A stretch of 64,000 nt of DNA, taken from Effrenium voratum (taxonomy: Eukaryota; Sar; Dinophyceae; Suessiales; Symbiodiniaceae). The position numbers and the translations under genes are program-made. The stretch's first letter is position 1. Each line of letters opens with the position of its first letter. A model generated the notes under the pieces. The model saw only the letters and a list, made by a program, of their open reading frames with translations, ran no database searches and was not told the origin of the DNA. The stretch covers positions 189,046 to 253,045 of the forward strand of contig CAUJNA010000868.1 in NCBI GenBank assembly GCA_963377175.1, written 5' to 3'. Shown here in pieces: positions 53,396-63,692 of this stretch.

Positions 53396-53580
53396 CGCGG
53401 CCTGTCCCCCCGGGCATGGTTGTTGGGAAACATGTTCCATTTCTGCTTATTGTGGTTCAGTGTTTGAACTCCAAATCCACTTCACTGCTCTAATTTGAGA
53501 ATTGTTGCTCCCCCAAGCCAACGTCAACCAAGCCCGGGCGCCTTTTTCGGGGGCGAACCCGAGCCCCAGCGGCGCCGAGC

Positions 53581-53660
53581 ATGTCGCCTGCGCTGCTGGC
53601 CCTGCTGCCGCTGGCCGCTGGCCGGTGCTTTGACGCCAGGCACATCCGGTTTGGGGTGGG
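53581..53660 (+). CDS. Possible first exon with signal peptide
   Basis: ATG 53581 begins MSPALLALLPLAAGRCFDAR: a short N-terminus, a Leu/Ala core and a small-residue cleavage region, as in a secretory signal peptide. No neighbouring exon was identified, so it may be chance coding in GC-rich sequence. If real, the protein enters the ER. Confidence 0.3.
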
Positions 53661-53709
53661 GAGACGGCGCTGCTGGGTTTATGTCCCTTTTGGGTGGTTT
53701 CTGGATTCC

Positions 53710-53835
53710 AGGTCCCCAAGCCAAATCCCTTTTACCGTTTCCTGTTTGGTTGGGATGTTTTTGGGAGGGTTCCCCTAAAGTAGACTACAGAAAAAAAGGG
53801 TACCCTTGTTCTATTCTGTCTACTGGAGGAGCTAG
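53710..53835 (+). mobile_element. Family A introner-like MITE, copy 9
   Basis: AGGTCCCCAAGCC start, CCTAAAGTAGACTACAG core and CTACTGGAGGAGCTAG end. Confidence 0.75.
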
Positions 53836-54106
53836 GTGGTTTCTTGATTGCTAGTGGGTTGGATCTTTAGAGACTAAGATGACTCACTTTTTGTGAAGTC
53901 AAGGGTTTTCCATTACACCCAGGAGACGTCAAACTTTTTGCGGAGGGTCGACAGCAGCCAAAGTTTTGAGAAGGATGTCCCTCTTGTCCACGTTGCCATG
54001 GAGTTCCACCAGAGAGGTTTGGTCCCTTTCAAACGGAAACATTGTCTTGGAGCCCGAAACGTCACAGAGGTGCATTTTGCTTGGATGTTAGGACTTTAAC
54101 ATTGTT

Positions 54107-54190
54107 TTTTCCAACTAATGGGTTTTCCTAATTAAACCACGAAAAGTTAGTCACTTTTCGCAGGGGAGCAGAAAGCAAACGAGGTTAAGT
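54107..54190 (+). mobile_element. Family I repeat, copy 3
   Basis: CCAACTAATGGGTTTTCCTA, ACTTTTCGCAGGGGAGCAGA and AAGCAAACGAGG. Confidence 0.65.
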
Positions 54191-54240
54191 TCCGTGTTGG
54201 TGGATGGGGGGTACCTTTCCGGGCCGCGGGGCCGCGGGGC

Positions 54241-54313
54241 GGTGTGTGTGTGTGTGTGGGGAGCGCTGAAAAAGGGGACACAGTTCCACCGAACGCTCTC
54301 TCTCTCTCTCTCT
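54241..54313. repeat. (GT)n and (CT)n microsatellites
   Basis: GT run at 54242-54258 and CT run at 54295-54313. Confidence 0.9.
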
Positions 54314-54868
54314 GCATGTTCTGCGTGTCATGGGGAAGTGAGGCACCCTTTTGGCAACCAGCCGACTTTAAGGAGGGCCTTGTGTTTCTGAACCGCAGGC
54401 GCCGAATCGGGCCCCTTAACGGGGGGGGGGTCGCCCTTTCATTTTTAGCCCTTGGAGGGAAACCGCAACGGGGGCCCAAGAGTGATCATGCAAAATGCAG
54501 CCACTTCAAGGGGTGGGGTTAAGACTCAGGTCATTTGACCTGTGCTTGGTGCATGCGTGTTTTTTGCCCATGGCATACGTGCAGTCAATCGTTTGTGTGA
54601 ATCACGGGCCTCCGGCTTCAAGTGGGCGTTTGGTTCAGTTGGTCACACACTTAGTCCTTCATAAACATCAAAGATAGAAGGGAAGTCCCTGAGTGCCATG
54701 GGCCAACACCCGCTTTTCCACGTGTTCCCTAGCAGTTCGTCCTGAATTCCGTACCTCGGGACTGTGGGGCGCCTGTTTTCGCATTCGGGGGCCCGCGCCA
54801 TAACCCAGAAATTCGCGGTCACCGTGGCTCACTCATAGGTCCCAAGCAACAACCCGCCAGAGCGACCG

Positions 54869-54990
54869 GGTCTCCCAGCTAGGTGCCTTTTACCGTTTCC
54901 TTTTTTGGTTGGGAGGGTTTTCTCTACTGAAATAGACTACAGAAAAAACATCGGGTGCCCTTCTTCAAACCTCTCTACTGGAGGACCTAG
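54869..54990 (+). mobile_element. Family A introner-like MITE, copy 10
   Basis: GGGTCTCCCAGCTAGGTGCC start, CTACTGAAATAGACTACAG core and CTACTGGAGGACCTAG end. Confidence 0.85.
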
Positions 54991-57175
54991 GAGATGAACG
55001 GCAAGCTTTGGAGCTTGCGGTTCTGGCCGGGGTTATCTCCATGAGGGCTGGAGGGATGGTCGGGTCCCTCCTGGGAGCAGTGACTGGAAAAGCTCCAAGT
55101 GAAAAGGAATGCCCGGTTGCAAACATATTCAAAGACAGACCTCGGATTCGAAAAGAAAATGTTGCAGCTGTTGGCAGGGGTTGTTGCTGGTTTGACGTGT
55201 GACGGAGTGTCATGCGGCAAACATGTTGCGGGTAAAGTCAGGTTGTCATATTGCAGCCCCCCTCCCCAGCGAACTGACAACCCAGAAAAATTGAGTGCGT
55301 TTTGAAGCCCACGCGCGCCGCTCTTGGGAGAACGCGATTGAGAGCCGCGCCCGTGCTGGGCCTGGCCCTTGACTCGAACCACGTGAGGCCAAGCGCAGCG
55401 TTCTTTCGATGAGGCCTCGCAGCTGGGTGGTTTCGCGGCAAACGGCCAGCTTTCCAGCCTGTCCCCTCAGCTACGCTGCTTTTGCTTTAGGGCCCGGAAA
55501 CAGATCCGCGTCTGGATCCGGCGAGTCCAGGGTGGGCCCGGCGCCGCGGAGCCCGCTGGAGACGCAGCTGCGCTGGGAGGCGACGGGGAGGAAGAGGAGG
55601 CGACGCGGTTTTTTCACGGGGCTGGCCTTTCGTTTTTTTTCAACATCTGGTGAGATTCTTCCTGGTTGTCGGTGAGGCTCGTTTTTGCCTGATTGTCGGT
55701 GAGATTCTTCGATTCTTCCCGCGGTGAAGGAAAATGGACATTGTCCGCCGTGTGCCGACTGCGGTGTTTTGTCCAGTTTGCGCACACATCATAACGAGCG
55801 TGCCTTCAGGTTGAACGGTCTCACCCGTGACGAAGGTTGCTTGCTTTGGGATACTCCTCTTTCCAACTTATTTTGCCCAGAGTTGTCAACCGCGTCGGGC
55901 CCGAGATGTAGATCGAGCGGCTCCGGGTTTCCCATCTCCTTTCTGGAGCTATGTCCGCTGTGGGTTCTTGAGGCTATTGAAAAATGGGGTGGGTAATGTT
56001 TGGCAATCTTGCTTGGAGAATGTCCTGGTTTTCACGAGCTCTTTTTGGTGACGTTCCAAGTGGAAATGAGAGGGAACCCTGTCGATGGCACCTTTTCTCA
56101 TGGGATTTCTGGAATCATTTGCTCAGGTTTGTATTAAATACTGGCGGAGGCCTTGCCTCCAACGGAGGGTTTCATGATGTCAGGTCCGTGTGCGGGGGTC
56201 GGGGGTTGTAAGTTTCGTATGTCCGTAGCCTACCTCACGTGGCTCGACCATCCGTTGGGAACAAGACTTCGGGAGGTCACGTTCCAAGCCTTGGGAACAC
56301 GTCAGGTGGAGAACCTCATGAACCGGGTCTACGCAGCTTGGCTTCACCTGGAAGTCTATGCATTGTTGAAATTTCCAGTTCCAACGGCTCCCTTTCAGCT
56401 TGCTTTGTGGGTTTCAGCATGGGTTTTCCTTGTAGCGTACCTTGTTAGGCTCATTTTCAGCTTGAGTGACCAAAAGTCCAAGATCATTGGTCAATTCGGG
56501 GCTGACCTGACATTCGGTAGCATCATGGCTGAAGATTGCTCCACTTCCGAGACAAGGGGGGGGGTCCGGATCCCTGAAAGTGACAAAGTAACCACTGGGA
56601 TGGGAAATCCAGCTTTCTCGCAGAGAGGGATAGTTCGCACCATGTCTCCCGGACTTTGTTGCAGGAACTTCGACCAGAATGGAACCGGCTTGACAACAGC
56701 TTGGGTGACCCTTTTGAGCACAGCCCGTCGTCTTTCGAACACTAAATCTACAGCGGCGTCATTTCCCATTCGCCCGGGTTGGCTCGTTCCCCAGTCTCTG
56801 TTGCCCCGTGGTGCCCTTTTTTCAACCTCTTTTTGCCTTTTCCTCCTCCCCCCCTGTTTGAACGGGGGTTACCCTTCAGAACCGCCGATTTTACCGCTGC
56901 TCCACAAAATCCGCTTGGCATCAAGATTGGCCGCAGCCTTTTTCTCCACCAAACCAGACATTTGCTTCCTGAAGCAACTCGGGCCCCATGGGGGGAAATG
57001 TCTGGGTTTGTGAGTTTGGGGCGTCAAACCTTCCGCCTTTGATCTTTTTCGCCCACCAAAAGCCCACCAAACCCCCCCAGCTCCTCCCGCGCCTTTCACG
57101 AGGATTGGCGCCTCTCTGGCGCCTTGGCGAGGGGCGGAGATTTGTTTCATTGCCCGGCCTTCAGTTTTGGACCCC

Positions 57176-57290
57176 TAGATCCCCCGGTAGTGCCCTTTCT
57201 CTCCCCTTTTTTGGGGGAGGGTTCCCCTACTAAAATAGACAACAACAAAAGCTGGTACCCTTGCTCCAAATCCTCTACTGGAGGACTTGG
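57176..57290 (+). mobile_element. Family A introner-like MITE, copy 11
   Basis: CTAG^ATCCCCCGGTAGTGCC start, CTACTAAAATAGACAAC core and CTACTGGAGGACTTGG end. Confidence 0.8.
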
Positions 57291-57789
57291 AGCTTCAGAA
57301 GTGAAGCTGACATGTCCTATCAGGAGCAGTGAGAGGAGTTTTCCCGGGAGCCTTGCAGGTTTCCCCGAAGGCTTGTCTTGAGCAAGGAGCTTCCAGCATG
57401 CCGGGTCCCAACTGCTGGTTCCCATGTCCCAAATCCCAAGTGCTGTCCAAAACGTCATTGATCCATTTTTTCTGGGGGGGATGGTGGTGAGGCCAAACGA
57501 AGAACTGACAACATTATTGATAGTCTACTATCAGTTTGATGAGGACAGACTAAATTTCCAGCACAAGCTGGGGCGACCGAATATTCCCATGGCCGAATAT
57601 GGGAAGCAGGTCATTCTGTGTACGGCTGCCGGGGGCGAATTTGTCTTGCTTAGAGGAAAGGGACTGAGTCTGAGTGGCACCTGGCCCCCAACTGCTGTTT
57701 CTTCCTCAGCTGGATGGATGGTTGAGCCATTCTTTGTGGGACTCTGTGACGGCAAAGTGTACGCGGGACTGAGGCTATGTGATCGGCTC

Positions 57790-57870
57790 AGCAGAGGACG
57801 AGGTGGTCAAAGCAGCCCAGGCGGGCTGGACTCGCGTGCCCACCTACGAAGTTTTGACCATGGGCGCGTG
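57790..57870 (+). other. Candidate exon upstream of the methyltransferase
   Basis: The + strand reads GSAEDEVVKAAQAGWTRVPT and onward. An AGAG^GAC...GCCCAG^GCGGGC subsegment would code DEVVKAAQ and could precede the KRVAQNESLQ exon. Not confirmed. Confidence 0.35.
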
Positions 57871-57918
57871 TGAGTGTTGGCGGGTGCGTGTGGGCGATTT
57901 TTGTTGAAACAACCAGCA

Positions 57919-58054
57919 TAATGTTGACCCCGGATTAATAAACCCCTGTTTATTAATATGGGGGTGTTTCCCTCCAGAAGTGATAAATCCCCACTAAAAC
58001 CGGGGACACCCCCATATTAATAAACAGGGGTTTATTAATCCGGGGTCAACATTA
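57919..58054. mobile_element. Foldback element with perfect 49-bp inverted repeats
   Basis: Arms 57919-57967 and 58006-58054 are exact reverse complements (start TAATGTTGACCCCGG, end CCGGGGTCAACATTA) around a 38-base loop. The end word TGTTGACC or GGTCAACA recurs at 1874, 16418 and 22205, suggesting other degraded members. Confidence 0.92.
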
Positions 58055-58396
58055 CTGTATCTTGGCGCTCTGATGGGGTCCTTATACCGTTTCGACTGGC
58101 ATTTTGAAGGGCACCCAAAGGAGACGTTTTGAAGCACGGAAGTGTGTAAGTGGACACAAGCCTCAGCAAGCAAAGCCCGGGTCCTCTTGCCTCTGAATGG
58201 ATTGTTCCTGTTTCATGGCCAGCTTGATATAAAACAAGTTTGCTGCAATATAAGTAGGTCCTTTGCGGTGGATCCAATTTCATGGGTTTTAGACCTGCGG
58301 AATTTTTTGGCATATTTTTTAGGCCGTCTAGGTTGGGGAGGCCTTGGGTGTTGAGGAAAACCTCATCCCCTCCACCCCAGCCAACCGCTGGCCCAG

Positions 58397-58473
58397 AAGC
58401 GGGTGGCCCAAAACGAGTCGCTGCAAGCGCACACCTACGGGGAGGCCGGTCTCGGACGGTCGCAGTTTCGCAG
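58397..58473 (+). CDS. Methyltransferase gene, first exon recognised (TYGE motif)
   Basis: Codes for KRVAQNESLQAHTYGEAG and onward to RSQFRR. In DOT1-type methyltransferases a Y-G-E motif precedes the SAM-binding loop by about 20-25 residues, which fits if this exon joins to 61311. Acceptor GCCCAG^A. The donor is either GAG^GCCGGT (GC type) or AGG^GTCGAA (GT type, giving better spacing). The intron (58474-61310) holds two family D copies and no other recognised exon. Confidence 0.5.
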
Positions 58474-58649
58474 GGTCGAAAGGTGACGGTTTCGGAGGGT
58501 CGGCCGCGAGCGGCGGTATTTTTTTCACCCGGTTCTGGGTGTGTGGGTGATTGGGAGCGGGGGAAAACCCCACCTCTTTTGGTTGGCAAAAGCAGGGAAA
58601 CCGAAGGGAAGGTAAACATTCTGCACCCCGAGGGAAGCTTTAAGCACTT

Positions 58650-58710
58650 GTGGGGAAGATCTTCTTTCGTGACCTTTTTGGACAATCCACTCGATCGGAA
58701 GTCAAAGGTT
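58650..58710 (+). mobile_element. Family D repeat, copy
   Basis: GGGGAAGATCTTCTTTCGTG and TTTTTGGACAATCCACTCGA-TCGGAAGTC. Confidence 0.5.
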
Positions 58711-60423
58711 ACCATGAAAGTTGTCTTTTCCACCAGCCTTATGTTTCGAGAAGCGACGGCAACAATTCAGCACGCAACTACCAGCCGTTGTCCCATTGAA
58801 AATAGTTGGATTAGAGCCCACTTACGTGGCTTCAACGTCCAAGTGATGCCTCACTGACGGGCTATCTCCGGGCGATTTCGGGTGGCGGGCATTAGTAGAG
58901 GAATTAAGGAGAGATTTGGCTGTGGCCCTCCCTTTTCAGGCGCCTTCATTGGCTAGCCAAGCACACCAAAGACCGAATCGCCATGTTAGAACTAGGAGAC
59001 CAACTATCCTCACAGGAGAATCATGTGTGCAGATCCTTCTTGGGAAACGAAAAAACCAGCCTATCGATTTGGCTAGAACTCCTCTTGGAGGGCCTCCTGA
59101 AAAGGAGCTTGTGCAAGAGGCGTCAAACTTGAACCAGTCTATTTTCGAGTTGCTTGCTCGTGCCAGGGTCTGGTTGTTACCTAAGTCCAATCCTGCTTTG
59201 GTGTCCTGCAGAAAAGAACCTTGCTGGGGCAAAAGATAAACCGGGTTTCCACAACATCTACCACAGATGTTTGACCTTTTGCTCAGGAGGTTTGGAGCAA
59301 CTCAATTCTTCGGGCCTTTACAGTAGCCACTCCCCATGAGAAAGAACTCTGGTGGAGAGAAATAGTTCTCCGCAGGTCACCCCAATTGGCGTGCGGCAGA
59401 TGGCGGAGGCGGCAGGGAAAAGACGAAAGATGGATTCTATGGCATTCGCCCGAGACATCCAGTCCGTTTTGTTGCAACTTTGTTTTGATTCAAAGGATGA
59501 CGTAGAATCAGATACAGCATAGCATGCCTGGGAAAACATGACCACAAAGCTTACGTGAGATCCATTCAAACCATGCCTGCCAAAGACAAACTCAGTTGTT
59601 CAGTGGCACCCTTTCCCCCTAGGGCTGGAGCCGAAGGCTGGAGCCGACACCATTTGATCAAGACATCACTGTAAGAGTTTGAAAGGCACTGTTGTGAGCT
59701 TCCAGTTGCTTGAGACGATTTTCTATTTTTCCCTGGAGGATTTAAATGTGTGCCATTACTGGCGACATGTTTCAGATATGTTTTTCCAGGGACTTGAGCG
59801 ATGGAGGGGAGCAATGATAACGGACGTGTCCTTTTGTGAAACAGCCCAAGATCCAGTGACTCCGGCCATTGGTCTTGGCCAGTCCAACCACTTTTTTTCT
59901 TGGTTGCTTTTTCCCTTCCCCGATTTGATTTTTAAGTATGGCCGGATATCAAAAAGAAATAAACAACAGTACCAGCTCAACCCACAAGCCAAGATGAAGT
60001 ACTAGGGCATCCAAGACATAAGTCTGGGCGATTCCCCCGCCCCCCTCTCCAAAATGGAGTTGGGGGGGAGGGGGCGCCCGACGTCTGGACGGCCCAAGTT
60101 TTCCATGTTCCCTTTCTGTGGGGCACTCCCATGGAGCTGCACCCCCAAATCCTTTCTCGTTCAGGTTGAGGCCCCAAAAAGGAGATCTGTTTGGAGGCCT
60201 CTTGGTGGCGTATCACCATGTTACCTACAGGGGGTTCATCAATATTACTAGCCCCGCAGCGGCCATAGGTGGAATTTTCCATGTAGTTGGACATCTCACC
60301 CTCTTTTTCGGTGGTTTTCCATCCAAGCATGCTGTGTAGGAAAGGTCCCACTGAAATCGGGTGGCTTCCCTTCAACCAACCATTTAAACTCACTTCCTGA
60401 GTTCATGAACTTTAAACTTTTCG

Positions 60424-60490
60424 GGGAGACCATTTTAGTGGTACAGAAAAAGTTTGGACTTTTTTGGGCCATCCACTCAGCAAATGGAAA
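60424..60490 (+). mobile_element. Family D repeat, copy holding the empty site of the retroelement
   Basis: GGGGAGACCATTTTAGTGGT, AGTTTGGACTTTTTTGGGCC, ATCCACTCAG. The word ACCATTTTAGTGG at 60429-60441 is the uninterrupted form of the two flanks of the 12.9-kb element. Confidence 0.65.
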
Positions 60491-61310
60491 AATGCTGGGG
60501 CTAGTACCATGGGGGGCCCAACATCGCCATTTCTCGCAGCGGGCAGCTTGGTCGGCGCAGCAATCAAACTCTGGCACTGTCTGCCAAGCCCCCCGCTGCC
60601 AGCAGGGGCCCCAAGACCTCCCACTTGGGTCAACATTTGCCAGAGAAACAGGTTGTAGCCATAGTGAAATTTGCCCAACCATGATTCTAAGCTCCTTAGC
60701 ATCATTTCCCCATCCTCAAAAACACCCTGAAAAAGAGTCCAACCGCGTTAAAACGCCTGTATTTCTCTAAAAGTGCTAAAAAAAGTGTAAACAATCAACG
60801 CGAAGACGCAGGAAAAACACTCGAAATCTCCTCTCTTGTGGTAAACATGAAGACCGAATAGTTGGATCAACTAATAGGGGTGTACTAAGTGGGTATGGTT
60901 AAGAGTAGTCACCCCTCAAATGCCGTTCTGTTTCTTTCTGGCTTCCCTGAAAACCAACCTACAAACGGTGCCCCTCAAGAAACAACCCATACACATATGG
61001 GCCTGTCATTTTCGGGGGGAGACTCGATTTTCGATGGGTTTTTCAGGGACCCCAAAGTAGAGCCACCCTTTTCGGGGGCGGTTCCCCCTACAAAATGCCC
61101 ACCCTCTTTCAGGGGCCAAAGAAAGACCGGCCTTTGTTGGGGCGCTTTTTTCCCCTGCAAGAAAACAACCCCCCCCCCCTCACCCCCCCCCCCCCCACCC
61201 CTCGGATTTTCCCGGTCGGCTGGCGCATCCCATCGCTCCGCGCCTCGCCTCGCCTCTGGTCCGCGCCTCCGGTCCGCGCCGTCGCGCGCGTCGCGCGTCG
61301 CATCCGGCAG

Positions 61311-61375
61311 GCGCTGGGCCTGCGGCAGCTGGGGCCGGAGGTGAGCTTCGTGGATTTGGGCGCCGGGGTGGGCAA
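61311..61375 (+). CDS. SAM-dependent methyltransferase gene, motif I exon
   Basis: Codes for ALGLRQLGPEVSFVDLGAGV, then GK (last codon split). F-V-D-L-G-x-G-x-G is motif I of class I methyltransferases, which binds S-adenosylmethionine. Acceptor GGCAG^G, donor GGCAA^GCGCCT (GC type). The intron of 726 bp holds family J and part of a family F copy. With the following exons the order resembles DOT1-like histone lysine methyltransferases, but other class I enzymes cannot be excluded. Confidence 0.7.
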
Positions 61376-61627
61376 GCGCCTGGGCCGAGAGCTCTCCGAG
61401 CTCCGGGCGGGGACTGGGGGCGGGGGGGGGGAAGAAGTTGGGCGGGTTCAATATGGCGGTCGGGGGCGGGGGGGTGGTGGAGATCCGGCGAGTGGAGATT
61501 TCCGGGTTTCCTTTTTGGAGGAGGATGTTTTTTTCCAACCAGAAAGTGGCAGCCGAGCAGTTTCTCTCACCCAAGAACGGAAGCCGACCAGTTGTTGAAA
61601 AACCAAGAAGGAGATGGATCGTTGTTT

Positions 61628-61695
61628 TACTTACCTCTTAAAAACACAACTTTTCAACTTTTTGGGGGTAACATGGGCTATATGTCTGTAGAGAA
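61628..61695 (+). mobile_element. Family J repeat, copy 2
   Basis: CTTACCTCTTAAAAACACAA, TTTTTGGGGGTAACATGGGC and TATATGTCTGTAG. Confidence 0.7.
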
Positions 61696-61929
61696 CGCCC
61701 AGTGGGTTGCGCTGACCTCTCGAAATCTGGAAGACTCGCAAGGTGTTTCCCTTCCCCGGACCTCCGGCGGGTTTGGTGCGTGTTTCCCGTTCGAAGCCTT
61801 TTGTGGAAAGGGGCACTAGCCCAAAAAAACTCAGAGGGTGTCCTCTTCTCGTGGTTCTCTGTTAGTTTTTGTTTTGGAGGGGCCCCTTCATGCGGCGTTT
61901 CCTTTTCAGATGTTGTGTTACACTCAATG

Positions 61930-62052
61930 TGGCAGTGGGTCAAAACCGATGCGATCCCATTTTGGTTGGTAGGTGAATTCACCACCCATTGTAGAACCTA
62001 TTTTCGTGGTTGGATTGGGATGTTCACTGGGGGGGTAACCGGGATTTTGGAC
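61930..62052 (+). repeat. Family F repeat, single copy
   Basis: GTGGGTCAAAACCGATGCGA, TAGGTGAATTCACCACCC, GGATTGGGATGTTCACTGGG. It aligns with parts of 21655-21915 and 45775-45990. Confidence 0.6.
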
Positions 62053-62101
62053 CCGTGGCCATCTTCGCTTCTGCGAGCCGAAAAAATTACACCGCGCCGA
62101 G

Positions 62102-62134
62102 GATGGTGCTGCAGCTGTACCTGGAGTTCCCAAG
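62102..62134 (+). CDS. SAM-dependent methyltransferase gene, 33-base exon
   Basis: Completes Lys, then MVLQLYLEFP and two bases of Arg. With the flanking exons it reads VDLGAGVGK-MVLQLYLEFP-RVTRALGVELH, the motif I helix leading to the motif II acidic residue. Acceptor CCGAG^G, donor CCAAG^GCAAGC (GC type). The intron holds family H, (ATT)n and family L. Confidence 0.7.
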
Positions 62135-62182
62135 GCAAGCCTTTCGGCGCCAATTCGTTTTCCACCTCTTGGGCCGCAACTT

Positions 62183-62290
62183 GGTGGCTCCCAGCCATCC
62201 GGTTCCTTAGCTTAGACTTTTAGTGTTTTGTGGTTGGGTTGCCATTTGACCCACTAAAGGTTAGAACTTTTAGCGGGGGATCTGAGGGCA
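62183..62290 (+). mobile_element. Family H repeat, copy
   Basis: GGTGGCTCCCAGCCATCCGG start, GTGGTTGGGTTGCCATTTGA, CTTTTAGCGGGGGATCTG-AGGGCAG end. Confidence 0.65.
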
Positions 62291-62756
62291 GAAAAGTGGT
62301 AGTTTCAAAGGGCACCAGGAGTAAAGTCGCAACTTTACGGTGGGGAAGCCAGTGACCTCTGCAGACCGTCCTTAGGTTAGTTTCAGGTACCTAACCTCCA
62401 AACCACCAATCCAAACCACCAATTGGAGGGAAGCCGATCGTTTGCTTGGAAATGCATCTGCCTTTTTCTTAAACAAACGGCGAGTGCACAGATTTGTGTG
62501 TGAAGAAGGCTCGCTTTGGCTAGCTCCTTTGCTCGCAGATCCCTGATTTTCGGGTTTTGAATTCTAGTAGTATCTGCAGATTTGCTGGTGTTGGTTTCAG
62601 TTTGGTTCCAATCATTTGACAGCCATCTTTTGTCAAGACAGTTAGCACCCAGATTGTTAATAAGGGGCCCTGCGCCCCTTCAGATCCCTTTTCTGCTTGG
62701 TGGTTTCCCCGCTAAGCATGGGATCAACTCCAACAATCGGGTTCTTTCTCTGCCAG

Positions 62757-62822
<66 letters not shown>

Positions 62823-62830
62823 TATTATTG
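62757..62830. repeat. (ATT)n microsatellite
   Basis: About 24 ATT units with one ACT. Confidence 0.95.
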
Positions 62831-63044
62831 GGCAACTTGTGTCTCCTAAATGATTCGGACCGCTAACATGTTCCGTCTCGTTCAATTTGGGCACATGAGG
62901 TGAGCCAAAGCAGACAGGTCGCGCCACCTTTGAGTTCACATTAGAAAGACGCCCTTAAGATTGCAATCTTTCACTTCTTGGCAACACCAACCAAACCAAA
63001 CAGCTCAACCATTGTTTGCACCTGCAGCGGGAAACCAAGCATCC

Positions 63045-63167
63045 TACTGTGGATGGACGAAATTCTGCACCACCTAAGAAACCCTGGAATGATGATTCCC
63101 CCGTAAATGCCAACAAACAATGGTTCCCGCGGTTTCAACTTGGTGCAGGATTCCGTCCATCCACAGT
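63045..63167. mobile_element. Family L MITE, copy 2
   Basis: TACTGTGGATGGACGAAATT-CTGCACCACC left end and GGTGCAGGATTCCGTCCATC-CACAGT right end, inverted with a few mismatches. Confidence 0.8.
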
Positions 63168-63245
63168 GCAACCACTTTTGTTGAACTATGACGATCTCGG
63201 CATGAAGCACGAGAAAGGAACACACATTTTCAGAAGCACATGACA

Positions 63246-63402
63246 ATGCTCCCCTCCCCCCTCCCTCCCCCTTCCCACCTCCCCTGCCCCCCCTTCCCCC
63301 CCCCCTCCCACCTCCCCTCCCCCCCACCCCTCCCCTCCCCCCCTCACTCCTCCCCCCTCCCCCCTCCCTCCCCCTTCCCCCCCCCCCATCCCCCCCTCCA
63401 CC
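63246..63402. repeat. C-rich low-complexity tract
   Basis: CCCCTCC and CCCCACC words for about 155 bp, directly before the next exon's acceptor. It may act as a long polypyrimidine tract. Confidence 0.9.
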
Positions 63403-63416
63403 CAAGCCGCCGCCAG

Positions 63417-63459
63417 GGTCACCCGCGCTCTGGGCGTCGAGCTGCACCCGGTCCGCGCG
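63417..63459 (+). CDS. SAM-dependent methyltransferase gene, motif II exon (gene continues off the window)
   Basis: Completes Arg, then VTRALGVELHPVRA. G-V-E-L with Glu at the end of the second strand is the motif II acidic residue that binds the ribose of S-adenosylmethionine. Acceptor GCCAG^G. The donor is CGC^GCGAAG or GCGAA^GCGGGG (GC type). The rest of the enzyme lies beyond 64000. Confidence 0.7.
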
Positions 63460-63585
63460 AAGCGGGGAAAGGAGCCGCCGCTTTCCGCGGGATGTCGGGG
63501 CTTTGGGCTTTTGGTTGGCCCACATGGCCTTTTTTGTCCGTTTTTTGTTTTTGTTTTTTTTTTGGGGGGGGTTGTGCAATACTAG

Positions 63586-63692
63586 GGTCCCCCAGTAGTG
63601 CCCTTTTTCCAACTTTTTCGGTTCCCCTGCGAACATAGACTACAGAAAGAAAGTTGGCCCCCTTATTCTAGCCTCTCTCCTGGAGGACCTAG
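63586..63692 (+). mobile_element. Family A introner-like MITE, copy 12
   Basis: ACTAGG^GTCCCCCAGTAGTGCC start, GAACATAGACTACAG core, CTCCTGGAGGACCTAG end. Confidence 0.85.

Larger units (their letters stand above)
46606..58396. other. 11.8-kb stretch without a placed gene
   Basis: Holds the minisatellite, an A/T-rich island, families J, K, A (four copies), H and I, the foldback 57919-58054, homopolymers, and GC islands that read openly but could not be placed (47420-47534, 47890-47990, 48783-48960, 50280-50390, 52590-52690, 53581-53660, 55490-55620, 57790-57870). Nothing recognisable at 49000-49420, 49545-50270, 50400-51530, 51670-52580 or 55640-57170, where frames on both strands lack coding bias. 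Confidence 0.5.
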
